DNA of 64,000 nucleotides from Parelaphostrongylus tenuis (taxonomy: Eukaryota > Nematoda > Chromadorea > Rhabditida > Metastrongylidae). The notes beneath the pieces are model-generated. The model saw only the letters and a list, made by a program, of their open reading frames with translations. It ran no database searches and was not told the origin of the DNA. A program made the position numbers and the translations under genes. Location of the stretch: positions 18,662 to 82,661 of the forward strand of contig JAHQIW010000926.1 of NCBI GenBank assembly GCA_019055375.1, in the 5' to 3' direction. This document shows positions 51,196 through 63,900 of the stretch, one piece after another (the first letter of the stretch is position 1; each line of letters starts with the position of its first letter).

Positions 51196-51557
51196 ATAAT
51201 TCCTGCAAAAACTGTTTCTGTTGGATGCTCTGCTGACATGTGCAGAGATAGATCAGCTGTGGCATGTGTTTTTTTCGTCACCGTAAGTACTAAAAAGCAA
51301 TATGTCATCTAGGAAATCGTTTTTAGTGCTATTTCAGCAATGTGCGAAGAAGATCAAAAGTGTACATATCCAGAACTCTATGTCAAGATGACCATCAGTG
51401 CAATAGATATAGTCCTGCTTTCTGTGAAAATGGACTTTGCGTCAACTCTGAAAGGCCACTGGGAACAGAACCACCGACAACAATAACAACAACAGCAGTT
51501 CCAACCACGGCATTACCACCTTCTGTTGGTGCATTTGAACCTACTATGCGTTTCTAG
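51196..51557 (+). CDS. Candidate Cys-rich secreted-type exons, frame unclear
   Basis: Exon 51196-51282 (87 nt, acceptor gttgttcacag, donor ACC|GTAAGT) encodes VGCSADMCRDRSAVAC. Exon from 51338 (acceptor gctatttcag) encodes CEEDQKCTYPEL in one frame and CQDDHQCNRYSPAFCENGLC, then a Thr/Pro-rich tail (TTITTTAVPTTALPP) and stop in another. The C-x-x-D-x-x-C ... FCENGLC pattern is like nematode EB/Cys-rich modules. The frame must change once inside the second exon, and phase with exon 1 does not fit, so either a base is missing or the gene is broken. Confidence 0.35.
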
Positions 51558-51609
51558 TTGTTGTTCTTATTGCTCTACTTACTAAGCAATTATATCACAT
51601 ATTTCGTTT

Positions 51610-51739
51610 AGGCTTTTGATTGTGATGGACTGATGATGAAAGACCAAAATAGAACTGAGGCTCTCAATCTGCTTAACCGAATACGATCAAGTGTCGCGCT
51701 GGGTCAATTTCTGACGCAAAATTCTTGTCATCAGCGAGT
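51610..51739. repeat. Direct repeat F, copy 2
   Basis: See 50531-50663; the copies flank the Cys-rich exons. Confidence 0.65.
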
Positions 51740-51879
51740 CACCCGTCACCTGTATCACCTGTCGTCCCGTTGATCGTCGAGTGACTCAAGCGGAGTACCA
51801 GCAACTCTTCCATTTTTCCCTATCGCGTGCAAGAGTAGCCCACTGGGTCCTCCTCGCTCTAAGAATTCGCTGAACTTCA

Positions 51880-54800
51880 TATTCTGGTTGGTGGGGTTGC
51901 CGGCTAAGTCCACTGGGGAGGGGGGCGGCTAAAAAAAAAAAAAGCCAGGGGTCTCAGATGGGGGGGGGGGGGGGGGGGGGAGAGCCGGGGAAAAGAGGAG
52001 CGAAGAAGGAAGGAGTGGTGGATAGGGTTCTGAAGAGGGCGGGTGAGAAGCGGCGGAGAGCCGACGCAGAGAAAATGGGCGGGGGGGGGGGGGTGGAGTT
52101 GAGCCACTCAACCCACGGGCGGGGGGTGACCTCTTATTGGCTTGGACGGCGGGGTGAGTGCCGGCCTGGCTCGTTCATGGCCCCGTCAGCGTTTGTTCAT
52201 ATGGGTCCTGGCCGGTTTCTCCATCTCGGCGGCTCCTCTTTATGCTCCTTTTTCTACTCTATTGGTGGACCCGGACGTTGTTTTGTGTCTGCTGCTGGCT
52301 AGTGTCTTGTCCCGTTCACCATCCCAATTTATCTTTGGTCCTTATTGTTTTATGTGTTGCGGTGCCCGGGGGTTGGTTGTGCTTGCGGGTTCCTTTTAGT
52401 GGACACAAGGGGCGGCCTGCTTCGCAGGCGTGGGGTTGGCATTGGGGCCCTTTGGCCCTGTTTGGCCCCCTCCCTGGCTTGTCTCGGGGTGGGTGTAAGG
52501 TGAGGCACCGCGTTATTGAAGCCCGGTTTGCGCCCCGTTCTGTCGTGGGTTGGTGCGGTGGTGGCGCTCCTCGTTCTCTTTCGCCCTTGTGTGTGCCCCC
52601 CGGGGCCCGGGTGCGGGCTCGTGGGGCGTCGCTGGCGTCCAATTGGCCGGTTTGGCCGTAACCGTCGCCGACTCGTTGCCCGCGGCTTTTGGGAGGGTTG
52701 GGCGCCCCCGGGCGGCTTTCTCGTTTCCACTACTCTATTCGCCTTTTGGTGGGGGCTTAAAGAATATTCCTCTCTAGCGAGTTCGTAAGTGGCCGCGGCG
52801 TGTCCACATTAGGGGTCTCGTTTGGTACCTGGGTGGTATGCGCAGCGTCTGGCTTGTGTTGCCGCAGGCGTTGTGTCTGGCTGGGTCTCTTGGGCGCGTG
52901 TGGGTTGCTTCCCTTGTTCGCCGGGCTGCAACCTCTTCGCCTTGGGGGGTAACCCGGAGTGGTTGTTCACTTTTCATCTTGGATCGCCGTCGTTTGTGCG
53001 GTGCCGTCCCATTCGTTCGGCTTCCTGCCTAATTGCTATGTGTCTATGTCCTTTCCTGCTTGTTTTGTTAACCGTGGTGTGTTGATTGTGGAGTCGGCTT
53101 CGTCTCTTGTCTTTCCCTGGCCGGGGGGGAGGTGTGCGTTCCTGATTCGGGGGGGCGTAGTGGGGTGACATTGCCCCCTCATTCTGTTGTCCATGATGGG
53201 ACGAGGGATTTTTGTTCTCATTGTGCCCTGCGTTTCGGTGTCCCTATATTTGGCTTGTTACCCTAGGGGTAGCCCCTATTTTGTGTCCGTGTTTTGGGCT
53301 CTGGGGCCTTTCCTTCTAAATCCTTATGTGCTTGTAGTTCGCCTCTTGATTACTTGGGGCGGTGTGCTCTCCAACCTGCTACACCCCTCAATAAGCATCG
53401 TGTACTTGGTGGACTTCGTCTCTTGCCTGGTTGTTACTCTCTGTGGTCTTACACCTCTATAGTGCCCTTGTGTAGGGGTGCCCACCCCCGGTTTGGTCCC
53501 CCTTGGCGTGGTGTGTTGGGGACTTTTCGTAGTGTTTGCAGCTCCTTTTTGTTTTTGGTCCCGCTGTTTGCCGTTGTTCCCCTCTTCTGTCGTCTTTTGT
53601 ACCGGACGTCCCTTCCTGTTGTGGCTTTCGGGTGGGGGAGAGTGGGGGAGGTTAGCTGTTGCTCATTTCCTATTTTATCTCATTTGTTTTACGCGGTCCC
53701 TGTTCCGTCGTGGGCGTGTGACCTGCCTCGTTGTGTGTTTGTGTCATTGATGTTTACTTTTCTAATCTCTACCTGCAGTTTGGCGTGTCTCTCTTGTGCG
53801 GTCTTTCGTTCCGTATTCATATCTGGGGGGCAGTGTGTTTTGTTGCGTTTTGTTTAGTTTTGTATGGTCTATAAGGCCCCCCCAGGTTTGTTCGTGTTTC
53901 CTCAGGATAACCAGTGACTTGTTTTGTGAGTGGCTGTGTCGTGTCGCCCTGTTTGTTACCCTTTTTTTTGGTTGTGTAGGTCTTTTGGTGTTTGTGTGAT
54001 TGTTTCTGGAGTCCGGTTTTTCGGCTTGTGCCTGGACCCCCAGCGTACTTTTTCTGCTTGATGTCCTATTACCTTTGTGTTTTTTGGCGCGCTCCTCTTG
54101 GCCGGGCTTCCCTTGGGGTTGTTGTCTTTCCTGCTTTAATGGGTCGCGGGTGGTTTGGTCATTCTTGGGTTTGCCTCTTTCTCCTGGGTCTTGTGGCAGG
54201 GGAATCCTTTTTTGGCATTAACCCCCGCTGTTTCTTCTTGTGTCCTGACTTGTCCTTTTGAAGGCAGCTACTCTTGGGTTTTTTCTGCTGGATTTGTGGC
54301 CCGCCGGGGGGGTAGGTAGTGGTTGTTGTAGAGTTGCGCCCCCTTTTTTGGTTTCGTCTTTCGTTGAATGCACCCAGAGTCGAGCTTTGTCGTCCCAGCC
54401 TTTTCGTCCTTCCTTTTTGGGATCTCGTGCACGTGTTTCTTTCACCATCTCTTGCTCCCTGTGTTTGTTGTGTGGTACCGGTGTCGTTCAGTGGTGACGG
54501 TGTTGCTCTTCCCGTCTCATTCCCATCCTTCTGGGTTACTCTTTCTTCATAACCCACCTTGGGCGATCGACGTTGGCGTCGCCTCATTTGGCCTTGTGAA
54601 CCCCGTGGTTTTTCCTTCCTCTTTGTCGGGGTTTTTTTTTTTTGGTTTGCTGGACCCTTTTCACACCTAACCTTTTCCTTCCGGCGTGTGGTGGCTTTTT
54701 TTGTGCCTTTTTTTTTTTGGGTTCCCGGGAGTTCGGGCTCGTACGCTCTGCGCTGTTTGTTTCCTCTTCTGGTTCATCCCTTTTTTTCCCCCCGCTCTCG

Positions 54801-54900
54801 TCTCGTTTTCCGTGCTTGAGTTGTCCTCCCTTCCTGTTTCCGCTTTGTGTACTCCCTTTTGTCTGTCTCGTTGTACTTTTCGCTTCTTGGTTGGGACTCG
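51880..54900. other. Anomalous A-poor, T/G-rich sequence (probable artefact or foreign join)
   Basis: At about 51.88 kb AT-rich DNA gives way within ~80 bp to G-rich sequence with a 20-G run (51961-51980). From ~52.15 to 54.9 kb it is rich in T, G and C with very little A. None of the repeats of the first 51.8 kb occurs here. Open frames are frequent on both strands because TAA/TAG/TGA need A, and their products are low-complexity or merely hydrophobic. I annotate no genes. Confidence 0.6.
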
Positions 54901-57900
54901 TGTTTGGCGAGCGACCGCCACCGGGGTGGAGGGGGGGTGTAGGGGGGCGTGGGTGGGGTCTGGGGGATGTGGGGTTAGCGCCGGCGGGGGCGGCCGGCCG
55001 CCCCGGGGTCTATGGGCGCGGTGCTAATGGAGACATAGCCCATTCAATGGCCGGCCTGGGTGGGGCATATTTCATTGTGGACCTCGTTTGGGCTCGGGGG
55101 TCAATATTGCGTGGACACCGGTCACAACAAAATTGGCGGGGGGGGGGTCATGTACTGCGTGCGCCGGAGGTCATATTTGAGAGGGGGGCGCGCGCGATTC
55201 ACATTTGGGGCGTTCAATAATATCGGGGGGGGGGGGGCCGGGTTCCTGGGGGGCAGAGGGAGTTTCGGGCGTGGGGGGGGCGGGAGCGAGGGTTGGGGCG
55301 CCGGGGGGTGGACGGTGGGCGGGGTCTTCATGGCGTTTGCCGGGGGGGTGGCGGGCGGCTTGGGCTCGAGATATTGGGACCGTTTGGGGGTGGGGGGGAG
55401 GGCGGGGGGGTTCATTATCCATTTGGGGTTGGGGCACCGTGGGGGGGTCCTGGGGGGTGCCGTGGCCGGGGGGGGTGGAGGGGGGCCGGGGGCGGAGGGG
55501 GGGGGCGGAGAGGCGGGGGAGCGGTTGTGCGGGTTGGGGGTGCGCCGGGGGGGTCATATTGGAGCTGGCGGGGGGTGGGGGGTGGATGGGGGGGGGGGGT
55601 TGGGGGGGGGGTGGGGGGGTGAGGGGGGGGGGGTGGGGGGGGGGGGGGGGGGTTGTGGGGGGGGGGGGGTGGGGGGGGGTGGGGGGGTGGGGGGAAACCC
55701 CGGGGGGTCCACATAATGGGGGGTTCAAGGTATCTGGGGCCAGGCGTCAGGTGGGGAGTGGGCCGGTTGGTCCACATTTTTTGGGAGTGGTCGGGGGGGT
55801 GGGCCATGTGGTTGGGCGGGTGGGTCCGGACTGGGTGTGGGGGCGCGCGAAACACCGGAACTGGGGGAGGTGGGGGTGGTTGGAGGGCGTGTCGACACCG
55901 GGGCGCCGGCGCAGTCAGCCATGGTGGGCGGTCGGGGGTTAGGGGGGACCTCAGGGGTCTCTCAATGAACAGAATCATATTGGTTGGGGGGCGCCTGAGC
56001 CGGGCTGTCATGGGCGGGGGTGGCTATCAATTCATATCAACAAAAGAAAGGAAATTGTGAGCCGTGGGGGGGGTTTCGGTACAGGCCCCCGGCTTCAAGA
56101 TGGGTGGGATTCATGTGGGGGAAAGCCGTCACGTGGCCTTCAATTGGGACCGGGGATGGGGGCGGCGCGTTGGGTGGTCATAAATGGTCTCTGCGGTGGT
56201 TTGGGCGTCAACAAAATGGACGCTGAACCGGAGCCGACCCGCTGGATTGGACAAGTGGCGGCGCCGGACGCGGCGGGGAACCGAGGTCACTGGGGGAGGG
56301 CCTGGCGGTAGGCGCGCGTGGCGGGGGCCTCTCATTTCAGTAATGGGGGGGGGGAGGGCAGCGGGGCGGCGGGACGGGTGGCCGCTGGGGCCGGGGGGGT
56401 TTTGGCGGCGCCGGCTTTCTGAGGGTGGCGGTCAAATCATTGGGGGCGGGGTCTGTGGTGGGGCGTCCTGGCGGTTGGCCTTGTGGGGTCGGTGGTGGTG
56501 GGGGGCGGGGCCGGGGGGGCCCCGCTGGCGGGTCCTGGAGTGGGCGGTCATTTGGCCGGCGGTTGTGGGGGGGGGTTACATCATTCTGGGCGGGATGGGG
56601 CCTCGGGGGCTCTATACAATATAAGTTGTGGGGATTCACACGGGGCCACGGGTGGCGTGGGGGGGGTTGGCCGGGGTGGCATGGTGGTGGCGCGGGCGGG
56701 GGGGCGGGGCCCGAGGGGGGCCGCGGCGGGCAACGGTGGGGAGGGGGCCGGTTCAAATTGGGGGACCCGAGGGCGTGCGGTTTGGTTGCCCGGGGGGGTT
56801 GGTTGCGCGCCGAAGACGCGGCCGGATGGCGGTTTGGAGGACCGCGGGTGGGGGTACGGTAGGGCTTTCAGATAATGGGGGGGACGGGGGCGCGCGTGGG
56901 GGGTAACCACCCGCCGACGTGGCGGGTGGCGTCCATGGCGGGGCGGGGGTGGGGGGGGGGGGGACCGGCGTTTGGGGGGGGCCCGGGGCCGGGGGGCTGC
57001 ACAGAATATATCAGGGTCGGGGGTCTGGGGACCGGGTGTGTTTGGCGTCATGGGGCGGTGGTGCGACGACGGGAGGGGGGCCTCACTTGGGGGTGGCACC
57101 GGGCGGCGTGGACCGAGCCGGGTTTGGGGGAGCCTTGGACCGTGGGGTCCATTGGGGGCGTCGGGCGGGGTCAATGGCGCGGGTCCATGGACGCACCTGC
57201 GGAGGCTTGGCCGGGGACCCGAACTGGGGGAGGGGGGGGTGGCCCCGGCCATTGCGGTGGCGTCATAGGTGGGCGGTCAGATTCAAGTACGCATGGGGGC
57301 CGCGGGCTTGGGCCGCGCGGGGACCTTGACCCGGGGGGGGGGGCGAGCGGGCCGGGGGGCGGCGCACATGTGGGCGGAGTATGGGGACCGGGGGGTCACG
57401 ATTGGGCGGTTTTGGGGTGGTGGGGGCGAGGCCGGGGGGGATGGGCCGCAAGGGGACCTTGGACACCGGGGGGCGCGGGGGGGCCGGGGGGCCAGCATTC
57501 ATATACATGGGACCGGGATGGGTAGGGGGGATGGGGGTGGGGGTCATAAAATGTGGGGGCGTGGGCCGAACCGTCTAATTGGTTGTTGTTGGGGGGGAGC
57601 GGGGTTGTTTTGGTGTCTATGGGGAGGATACACCGTGGGGACCTTGGGGCCGGGGTGTGGGAGCACCGGCTTGGGCCCGTGCGGACCGACGGTGGGGAGA
57701 TGGCCGGGGGTCATCAACTAAGGGTGGTTGGGACCGTCATGGGGGGGGGGTGGGCTGCTGGTGTGGGCGCACGGGGTCAAATGGGGCCGCGGCGCGTGGG
57801 GCGCGGCCGCCGTGGGACCCTGGCCCGGGGGGGGGCCGCGTGGTCCTAATGGTTGGGGGGGCCGACCTGGCCTCTTGGGCCCCGCGTGGTGGGGGGGGGG

Positions 57901-60900
57901 GGGCTGGCTGGTCAGAGATGGGGTGGGTGGGCGGGGCCGGGGGGGGTGCGCGGCGCCGGGACCGCTCGGTGGGGGGGGCCCCGAGGGGGGGGGTTCGCCG
58001 GACGGGGGGGGGGGGGGGGGGGGGGGGGAGAGGGGGGGGGGGCACCCTGCCGGCTGGGGGGGCCGGGGGGTCATGGGGTCACCACGGGGGGGGGGAGTAC
58101 CTTCAATGGGGCTCCAACATTGGTGGGAACCGGCCGTGCCATTTGGGGTTGGGGCGGGGGGGCTCTTGGGGGGCGCGGTGGGGCCGCAGGGTGGGCCTGG
58201 GGTGACCGCTGGGCGACCCGGGTTATTGGCGGGGGGGCCCGTCGGCGCTTGGGAACACCCTCATGGCGGGACAGGTGGGGGGGGGCCTGGCGCGCGGAGG
58301 GTGGGGGGGGGGGGGTGTGGACCACCGGTAGGCGGGGGGCGGCGCTGGCGTCGGGGGAGTCAATCAAATGGTCTATAGGTACCCTCATCCGAATAAAATG
58401 GCGGCCCGGGGTTCGAATTGTGGGGCGGGCCGTTCTGGTGGGCGCGGGGTCCGGGGGCGGAGAGCTCATATGGGGGGGGGCGTTGGGCCAGGTCATCATG
58501 GCTGGGGGCGGCGTTAGAGCCGGGCGGGGGAGCCGGAGGCGTGGGGGGGGGACCGGGGATCTAGAAGTAAAACACACATCAAACCTGGGGGCGGGTCTGC
58601 GGGGGGGAGGGGGTGGGAACCTGGCCGCGGCGTGCGGCCCGGGGCGGCGGGGTGGACCGGGCGCGTTGGGGGGTCATTCGGGGAGTCAAATAAATTCAAA
58701 AGGCGTGGGACGGCACTGGACCGGGGGGTGTCATGGACCGGTTTGGGGGGCGGGGGGAGAGGGGGGGGAATTGAGGGTGGGGCCGTCAAAATGGGTCCGG
58801 GGCGGGGGGTGGGGAGGGGGCCCGGGGACGTTGGGGCGGAGGGGGGTCTATAGATTAATTAATATTGCCATTTTCATCTTGGCGGCGGTAGGGGGGGGGA
58901 GGGTGGGCGGGGGGGCTCTTTGACGGTTTGGCTTGGCTATGGCCATGCGGGCGCCGGACGTCATCAATCATCGTTGGTGTGCTTCATTTTCAAAATGGCC
59001 GGCGGGTGCCTATGGCGCCGGGAGTGGTGTTGGGCGGGGTAGGGGTTCCGGTCCAAAATCAATGGGGAAAACCGGAGGAGGGGGAGCGGGGTGGGGCGGG
59101 GCCGGTTTTGGGTGCGCGGGGGGGCCGGTTGTCCAGGGGGGGCGTGGCCGGGCATGCCGGAAGCCTTGTCCATAGATTTGGGGGCTGCAATTTGAGCGCG
59201 TGGGCCGGACCCGGGTCATGGGCCGCGGTCAATGGGTGGGCAGCGGTCGACGTGTGGTCCGCGTGGATGGGGGGGGCGGGGCCGTGGGGGCGGTGCGGGG
59301 AGGAGGGGGGGCCTGGTGAGTGGCTGTGGGTGACCGGGCACACGCCGGTCGCTTTGGGGGGGGGCCCTCAATCGGGGAGGGGCTGGTCATATAGCGCTGG
59401 CAGTGGTTTGGGCTCAAATGCGACCGGGTCGACATTGCGGTGGTGCTGGGTCAACCCCTGGGGGTCATGGGGGGGAGCGGGGTGCGGTGGTGGTGTCTCC
59501 TTGGCGGTGGCGGGGGATGGTCCTGGGTGGTTTGGGGGGTGCCGGGGACGGTGGAGTGGGGGGGCTGGTGAGGGGATTGGGGGGGGGGGGGTGGTGGTTT
59601 GTTGGTGGGTGGTCGTCATCTGGTTTGCGTGGCGGTGGGAGTGGGTGGAACCGGTTCAATATTGGCCTTTCCCGTAACTGGGACCCCCCGGTGGCATGTG
59701 GCGGTTGTGGGCTTTGGGGGGCGGGTGGCTCTCATCCTGTAGGGGGCCTCTATGGGGCCGGGGAGAGCTGTGTCAATTGGGGGACCCGGGCCGGGGTTTT
59801 CAACATGGTCGCCGGGCTGGGGGCGGGGTTCTCGTGGCCAGGTGGGGCTGGGTGGGGCGGGTGGGTGGGTTGGCGGACGCTCGGTTCAATATATGTTCCG
59901 GGCGTGGGACACGGGGGGCCACCCGCGGGGGTGGGGCCGGTGGGTGGGTCATGTGGTGGGGGGGGCGGTGGGGGTAGGGGGGAGGTTGGCCTAGGTTGTC
60001 ATAATCTCGGGGGGCTGGTGCCCGTGGTCAATGGGGGCGGGGCGGGGACCGTCATATGGGGCGGGGCGGTGGGGCGAGTTGGGGGGGCTTCATTGGTGCC
60101 CGGGCGGGTGGGTGGGCGGTGGCGTGTTGGGGGCGGAGGGGGGTGGGCGGTCGGGGGTGTTTTGGCGGCTCCCGGGTGGTGGGAGGGCGGGGTGGGTTGG
60201 GGCCGGGGGGGGTGGGGGGTGGGCTCTCACTTTGGGGATTGGGGTGGTGGTGGCGAGGTGGGAGCTCGGTTGGCCAGGGTGGGGGGGCTGTGGCCGGTTG
60301 GGGGGGACCCTTTGGATTGGGGTCGTGGGCCGGGGCGGTTGGGCCACCTGGCGAATTTTGGCTTTGAGTTTGCGGGCGCGGCCGGGGGTGGGGGCCGGCG
60401 GTTACAAATGGGGGGGGGGGGCCTTGGATTGGTCCGGGGGGGGGGTGTAGCCGTCAATTGGGCACCTTGGTTGGGGCGGGTTCAATATTCCTATGGACCT
60501 GGCGCCGGGGGCCTGGTGGGGGGTGGGGCCGGACCGTTTGGACCTGTCACCCCCCGCGGGCGTGGGTTGGGTGGCAGTTGGGACACGGGTGGGGGGGGAG
60601 CACCTCACGTACCCACGGGCCGTGCATGGGTGGGGCGGACCGGCTGGGGGGGACCGGGCCGGGTTGCCTCGTATATGGGGGGCCGGCCGACACGATATTT
60701 CATGGGGGACACCCCGTTGCTCGTGGCCGTCGGGTGGGTTGGGTGGCCTGTCATTATCACATCATGGGGCTCAATGCGGAAGGCCTGGGGGTGGGGGGTC
60801 TATTATTCTCTGATATGGGCGGAGGCTCATGGGGTGGGGGGGTGGGGGGGGCCGGGACGCGGGCACAGGACCGGGGGCGGTCAATTCATGGGGGGTGGTG

Positions 60901-63900
60901 GGCTGGGGGATAGGTGGTTTTGGGGGTACCGGGGGGCCTAGGTTTTAGGCCCTGCCTCACCCCCCTGACCCTCCGCCGGCCGACGCCCCCCGGCTCCCGC
61001 ACCCCCACGTCCACAACGTCCCCACGTCATGGGGAGGGGGCAGGCGAGCACGCTTGGGCCAATGGCTACAATTCATTTTCATGGGCTTCATGGTGGCGGG
61101 GGGGGGGTGGGGGGCGGGCGTGGGGGCTCTAATGGGGCGGCCGGGGCGTTCTATGGGACCCAGGGGGGGGGGGGGGGTGGCTCATGGGGCCGAGGGGCGG
61201 GCACGCCGGTCTGGAGGCGGTTCGTATGTGGGGGGTGGTTGGCGGGGTTGGCCTGGACGGGGGATGGACACCAGGCCTGGGGACCGCATGGGCGGTGGAC
61301 CCGGGGTCATCCAATTGATGCCCGCTGTCTATTGGACCGGGGGGCGTGCCACCGGGACCCGCCGTACGGAGACACACGGGGGGGGGGCCCGGGAGGGTTG
61401 CAATGCATGGGGCCCCCCTGGGCGGCCGTCGGGCTTCAGATGGGTTGGTCTTGGGGGGGGACCGTATGGGGGGAGGAGGCGTGGGGCCGGGGGCCTGGGG
61501 CCTCGGCTGGGAAGCGTGTTTCATCCGGTCATGGCACGGGGGGCGGGTCCACAATGGGGGTGGAGGACCGGCGGGGACGGGGGGGGGGGCGGGACCGTGC
61601 TCCATCTAAATATGGGACCGACGAGGGGGGTCGTTGAGGCTGGGCGGGGGGTGGGGTACACCGTCGATGGTGCGTGTGGCGCACCCCACCGGGGAGTGGG
61701 CGGACAGGGGGCTTGTTGGGCTTTTGGGGGACGCGGGGGGGTAGGCTATATGTGCGGGAGCGGTCAGGTCGTGTGGGCACCGGCGGACCCCTCAATCATT
61801 AAGTCTTGGGGCCCTTTGGGGGGGGTTTGCGACCGGTAGGAACATTTTCAATTCTTTCATTGGGACCCGTCACATCAATATGGCCGTTTGGGTGGCCGCC
61901 GCCAGGGGCCCCGCGGCGCGGGGCCGGGGTGTGGGGGGGCGGGGTTGGACCGCGTGGGGGGGGGGGGGGGCCGGGGTTGTCTGCAGAGGTTACGGGGGCC
62001 CGGGGGGGTGCAATTATGGGCATCGGGGGGGGGGGCGCCGTGGGGGGGGACCACCTTTGGGGTCGGATCATGGGGTCTCATGGGTCGGTGGGGGGGCCCT
62101 CTATGGGTGGAACGCGTCAATTGGGAGCGGGGGGAGAGGGCGGCGTGGGAACCGGTCATACATAGATTGGGACCGCGGGAGGGTTTGGTGGCTCGGGGGG
62201 TACCCCGGGGGCGGTGGGTTGCGGGGGGGGTTGCGGGGGGGCGCCCCCGGTGAGGGGCTTGGGGGCCGGAGGCGGGTCATAGGCCGGCGGGGGGCGCCCT
62301 CCATTGGCGGCGGTGGGGGGGGTACAATATAAATCATAAAAAAAAAACAAAAATTTGGGGGGGGGGGGGCGCCGTGGGCCCGCCTTTGTACATGGGTGGG
62401 GGGATGGCCGGTGGCCGGGGTCCCTGGTTGGCGGATTGGGGTTTGGCCGGGGGGTCAGTGGCGGCCCGCGGCGGGTTGTGGGGGGAGTTGGGCCCCCCCT
62501 TGTGTCGCAGGGGGTACGAATTGGAGGAGGGCTGGGCCGGGTGGGTGGGGTCACCGGCGCAGTCTCAGTGTTCATTCATTGGGGACCGCTCTAATGGTGG
62601 GGTGGGAAAGGGTCGTGCTCCGCCGGTATTGTAGGTTGGCCTATGCCCGGGCCGGGCGTTTCAAGTGGGACCCTTTGTGCCCCGTCATATGCCTGTGGCC
62701 GGCGCGTAGGCCTCTATATTAATATGGGACGGCGGGGGCCGTTTCATGGGCTGGGAGGGGGGGTTGGGCGCGTGGTGACGGCGGTCTAATGGACCGCGGG
62801 GGTGGGGGGTGGCGGACCGCGCGGCGGTCATGGCGCCGTTCAATTGCTCATATGGCTGGGGGGGGGACCTGCGGGGAGTCAAATGGGCCGGGCGGTGGCG
62901 GGAGGGGCGGTGGTCGGGGGGGGGGGCCCGGCGGTGCCTGTGCTTGGAGCCGGGCGGGTAACCGGGGTTCGGGGGTACGGGTCCTTCTTGTGCTCCCGAA
63001 TTACGGGCCCGGGGGGGGGGGGGTTGGGCCCCCGTCAATGTTGTGCGCGGGGGGCGGGTGTGGGGGGGCGCGGGGGGACACACCGGAGGGTGTGCTTCTC
63101 TTGGTCAATTGTGGGGCGACCGGGGTACACTCATTGGCCGTTTCCTTGGGGGAGGTGGTTGGCGTGACCGGGTGGGCCCGCGGGGGCGGTGGGGGGCGCG
63201 GGCTCAAACATGGGCCCGGGGGGGGCGCGGTGTTGTGGGGACCGGTCATTGGCCGTACAATAATTTGGGGGACCGGTTAGTGGGGCGTCAAATAAATAAA
63301 AATCGGGCCCCCTTCTATGGACCGGCCCTGCTGGCATCACCAGTTTTGGCCTTGGAACCGCCCGTGGGTGTCAAGTATGGGAGGGGACGCGGCCGGGCTC
63401 ATAAAGTGTGCCCTGTGGTTTGGCATGCTGGGGTCATTGGCCGTGTGGTGCGGAGTGGCGTGTGGGCCTTCATTGGGCTGCCGGGGGGGGGGAGGGGGGC
63501 CGGGGCGGACCTGGTGGCCGTTTGGCAAATTGGCCGAGGGCGGGGTGTTTGGTAGGGCGTGGGACCGTGTGTTGCGGGGGGTTGGTGTTGGACCCGGGTC
63601 TGGCCTGGGGGGGTGGGGGGGGGGGCATCCGGTCAGTCACTCAATGGGGGTTCTGCCGTTCATTGGAGCCGGGGGGTGGGTGGGGGTCATACATGGGGGG
63701 GGGGGGGGCGCGGGTGGGTTGGTCATGGGGGGGCGGGGGGGGGGGGGGGGGTGGGGTCCACCGTCGGATCTCAATAAAACTCTACAATCGTGGGTACCGG
63801 GGGGTTGGGTTTTGGGGAGGGGGGCTCTCTATGGGCCGAGTGGCGGGGACACCGGCACTGGAGGGGCCGGGGTCAATAATATTCAATGCTAAGGGGGGTT

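Noticed and set aside
52158..55220. Hydrophobic frames that might be mitochondrial or membrane proteins
   Set aside because: T-rich codons give Phe/Leu/Val by composition; no recognisable mitochondrial or transporter motif.
55171..57252. Long Pro-rich frames on the minus strand of the G-rich tail
   Set aside because: Complement of the G-runs; every frame gives poly-Pro/Ala/Arg text. Composition artefact.
59403..60941. 512-codon open frame on the plus strand
   Set aside because: Gly/Trp-rich translation of G-runs; stop codons are rare because A is nearly absent. No start context, domain or codon pattern.
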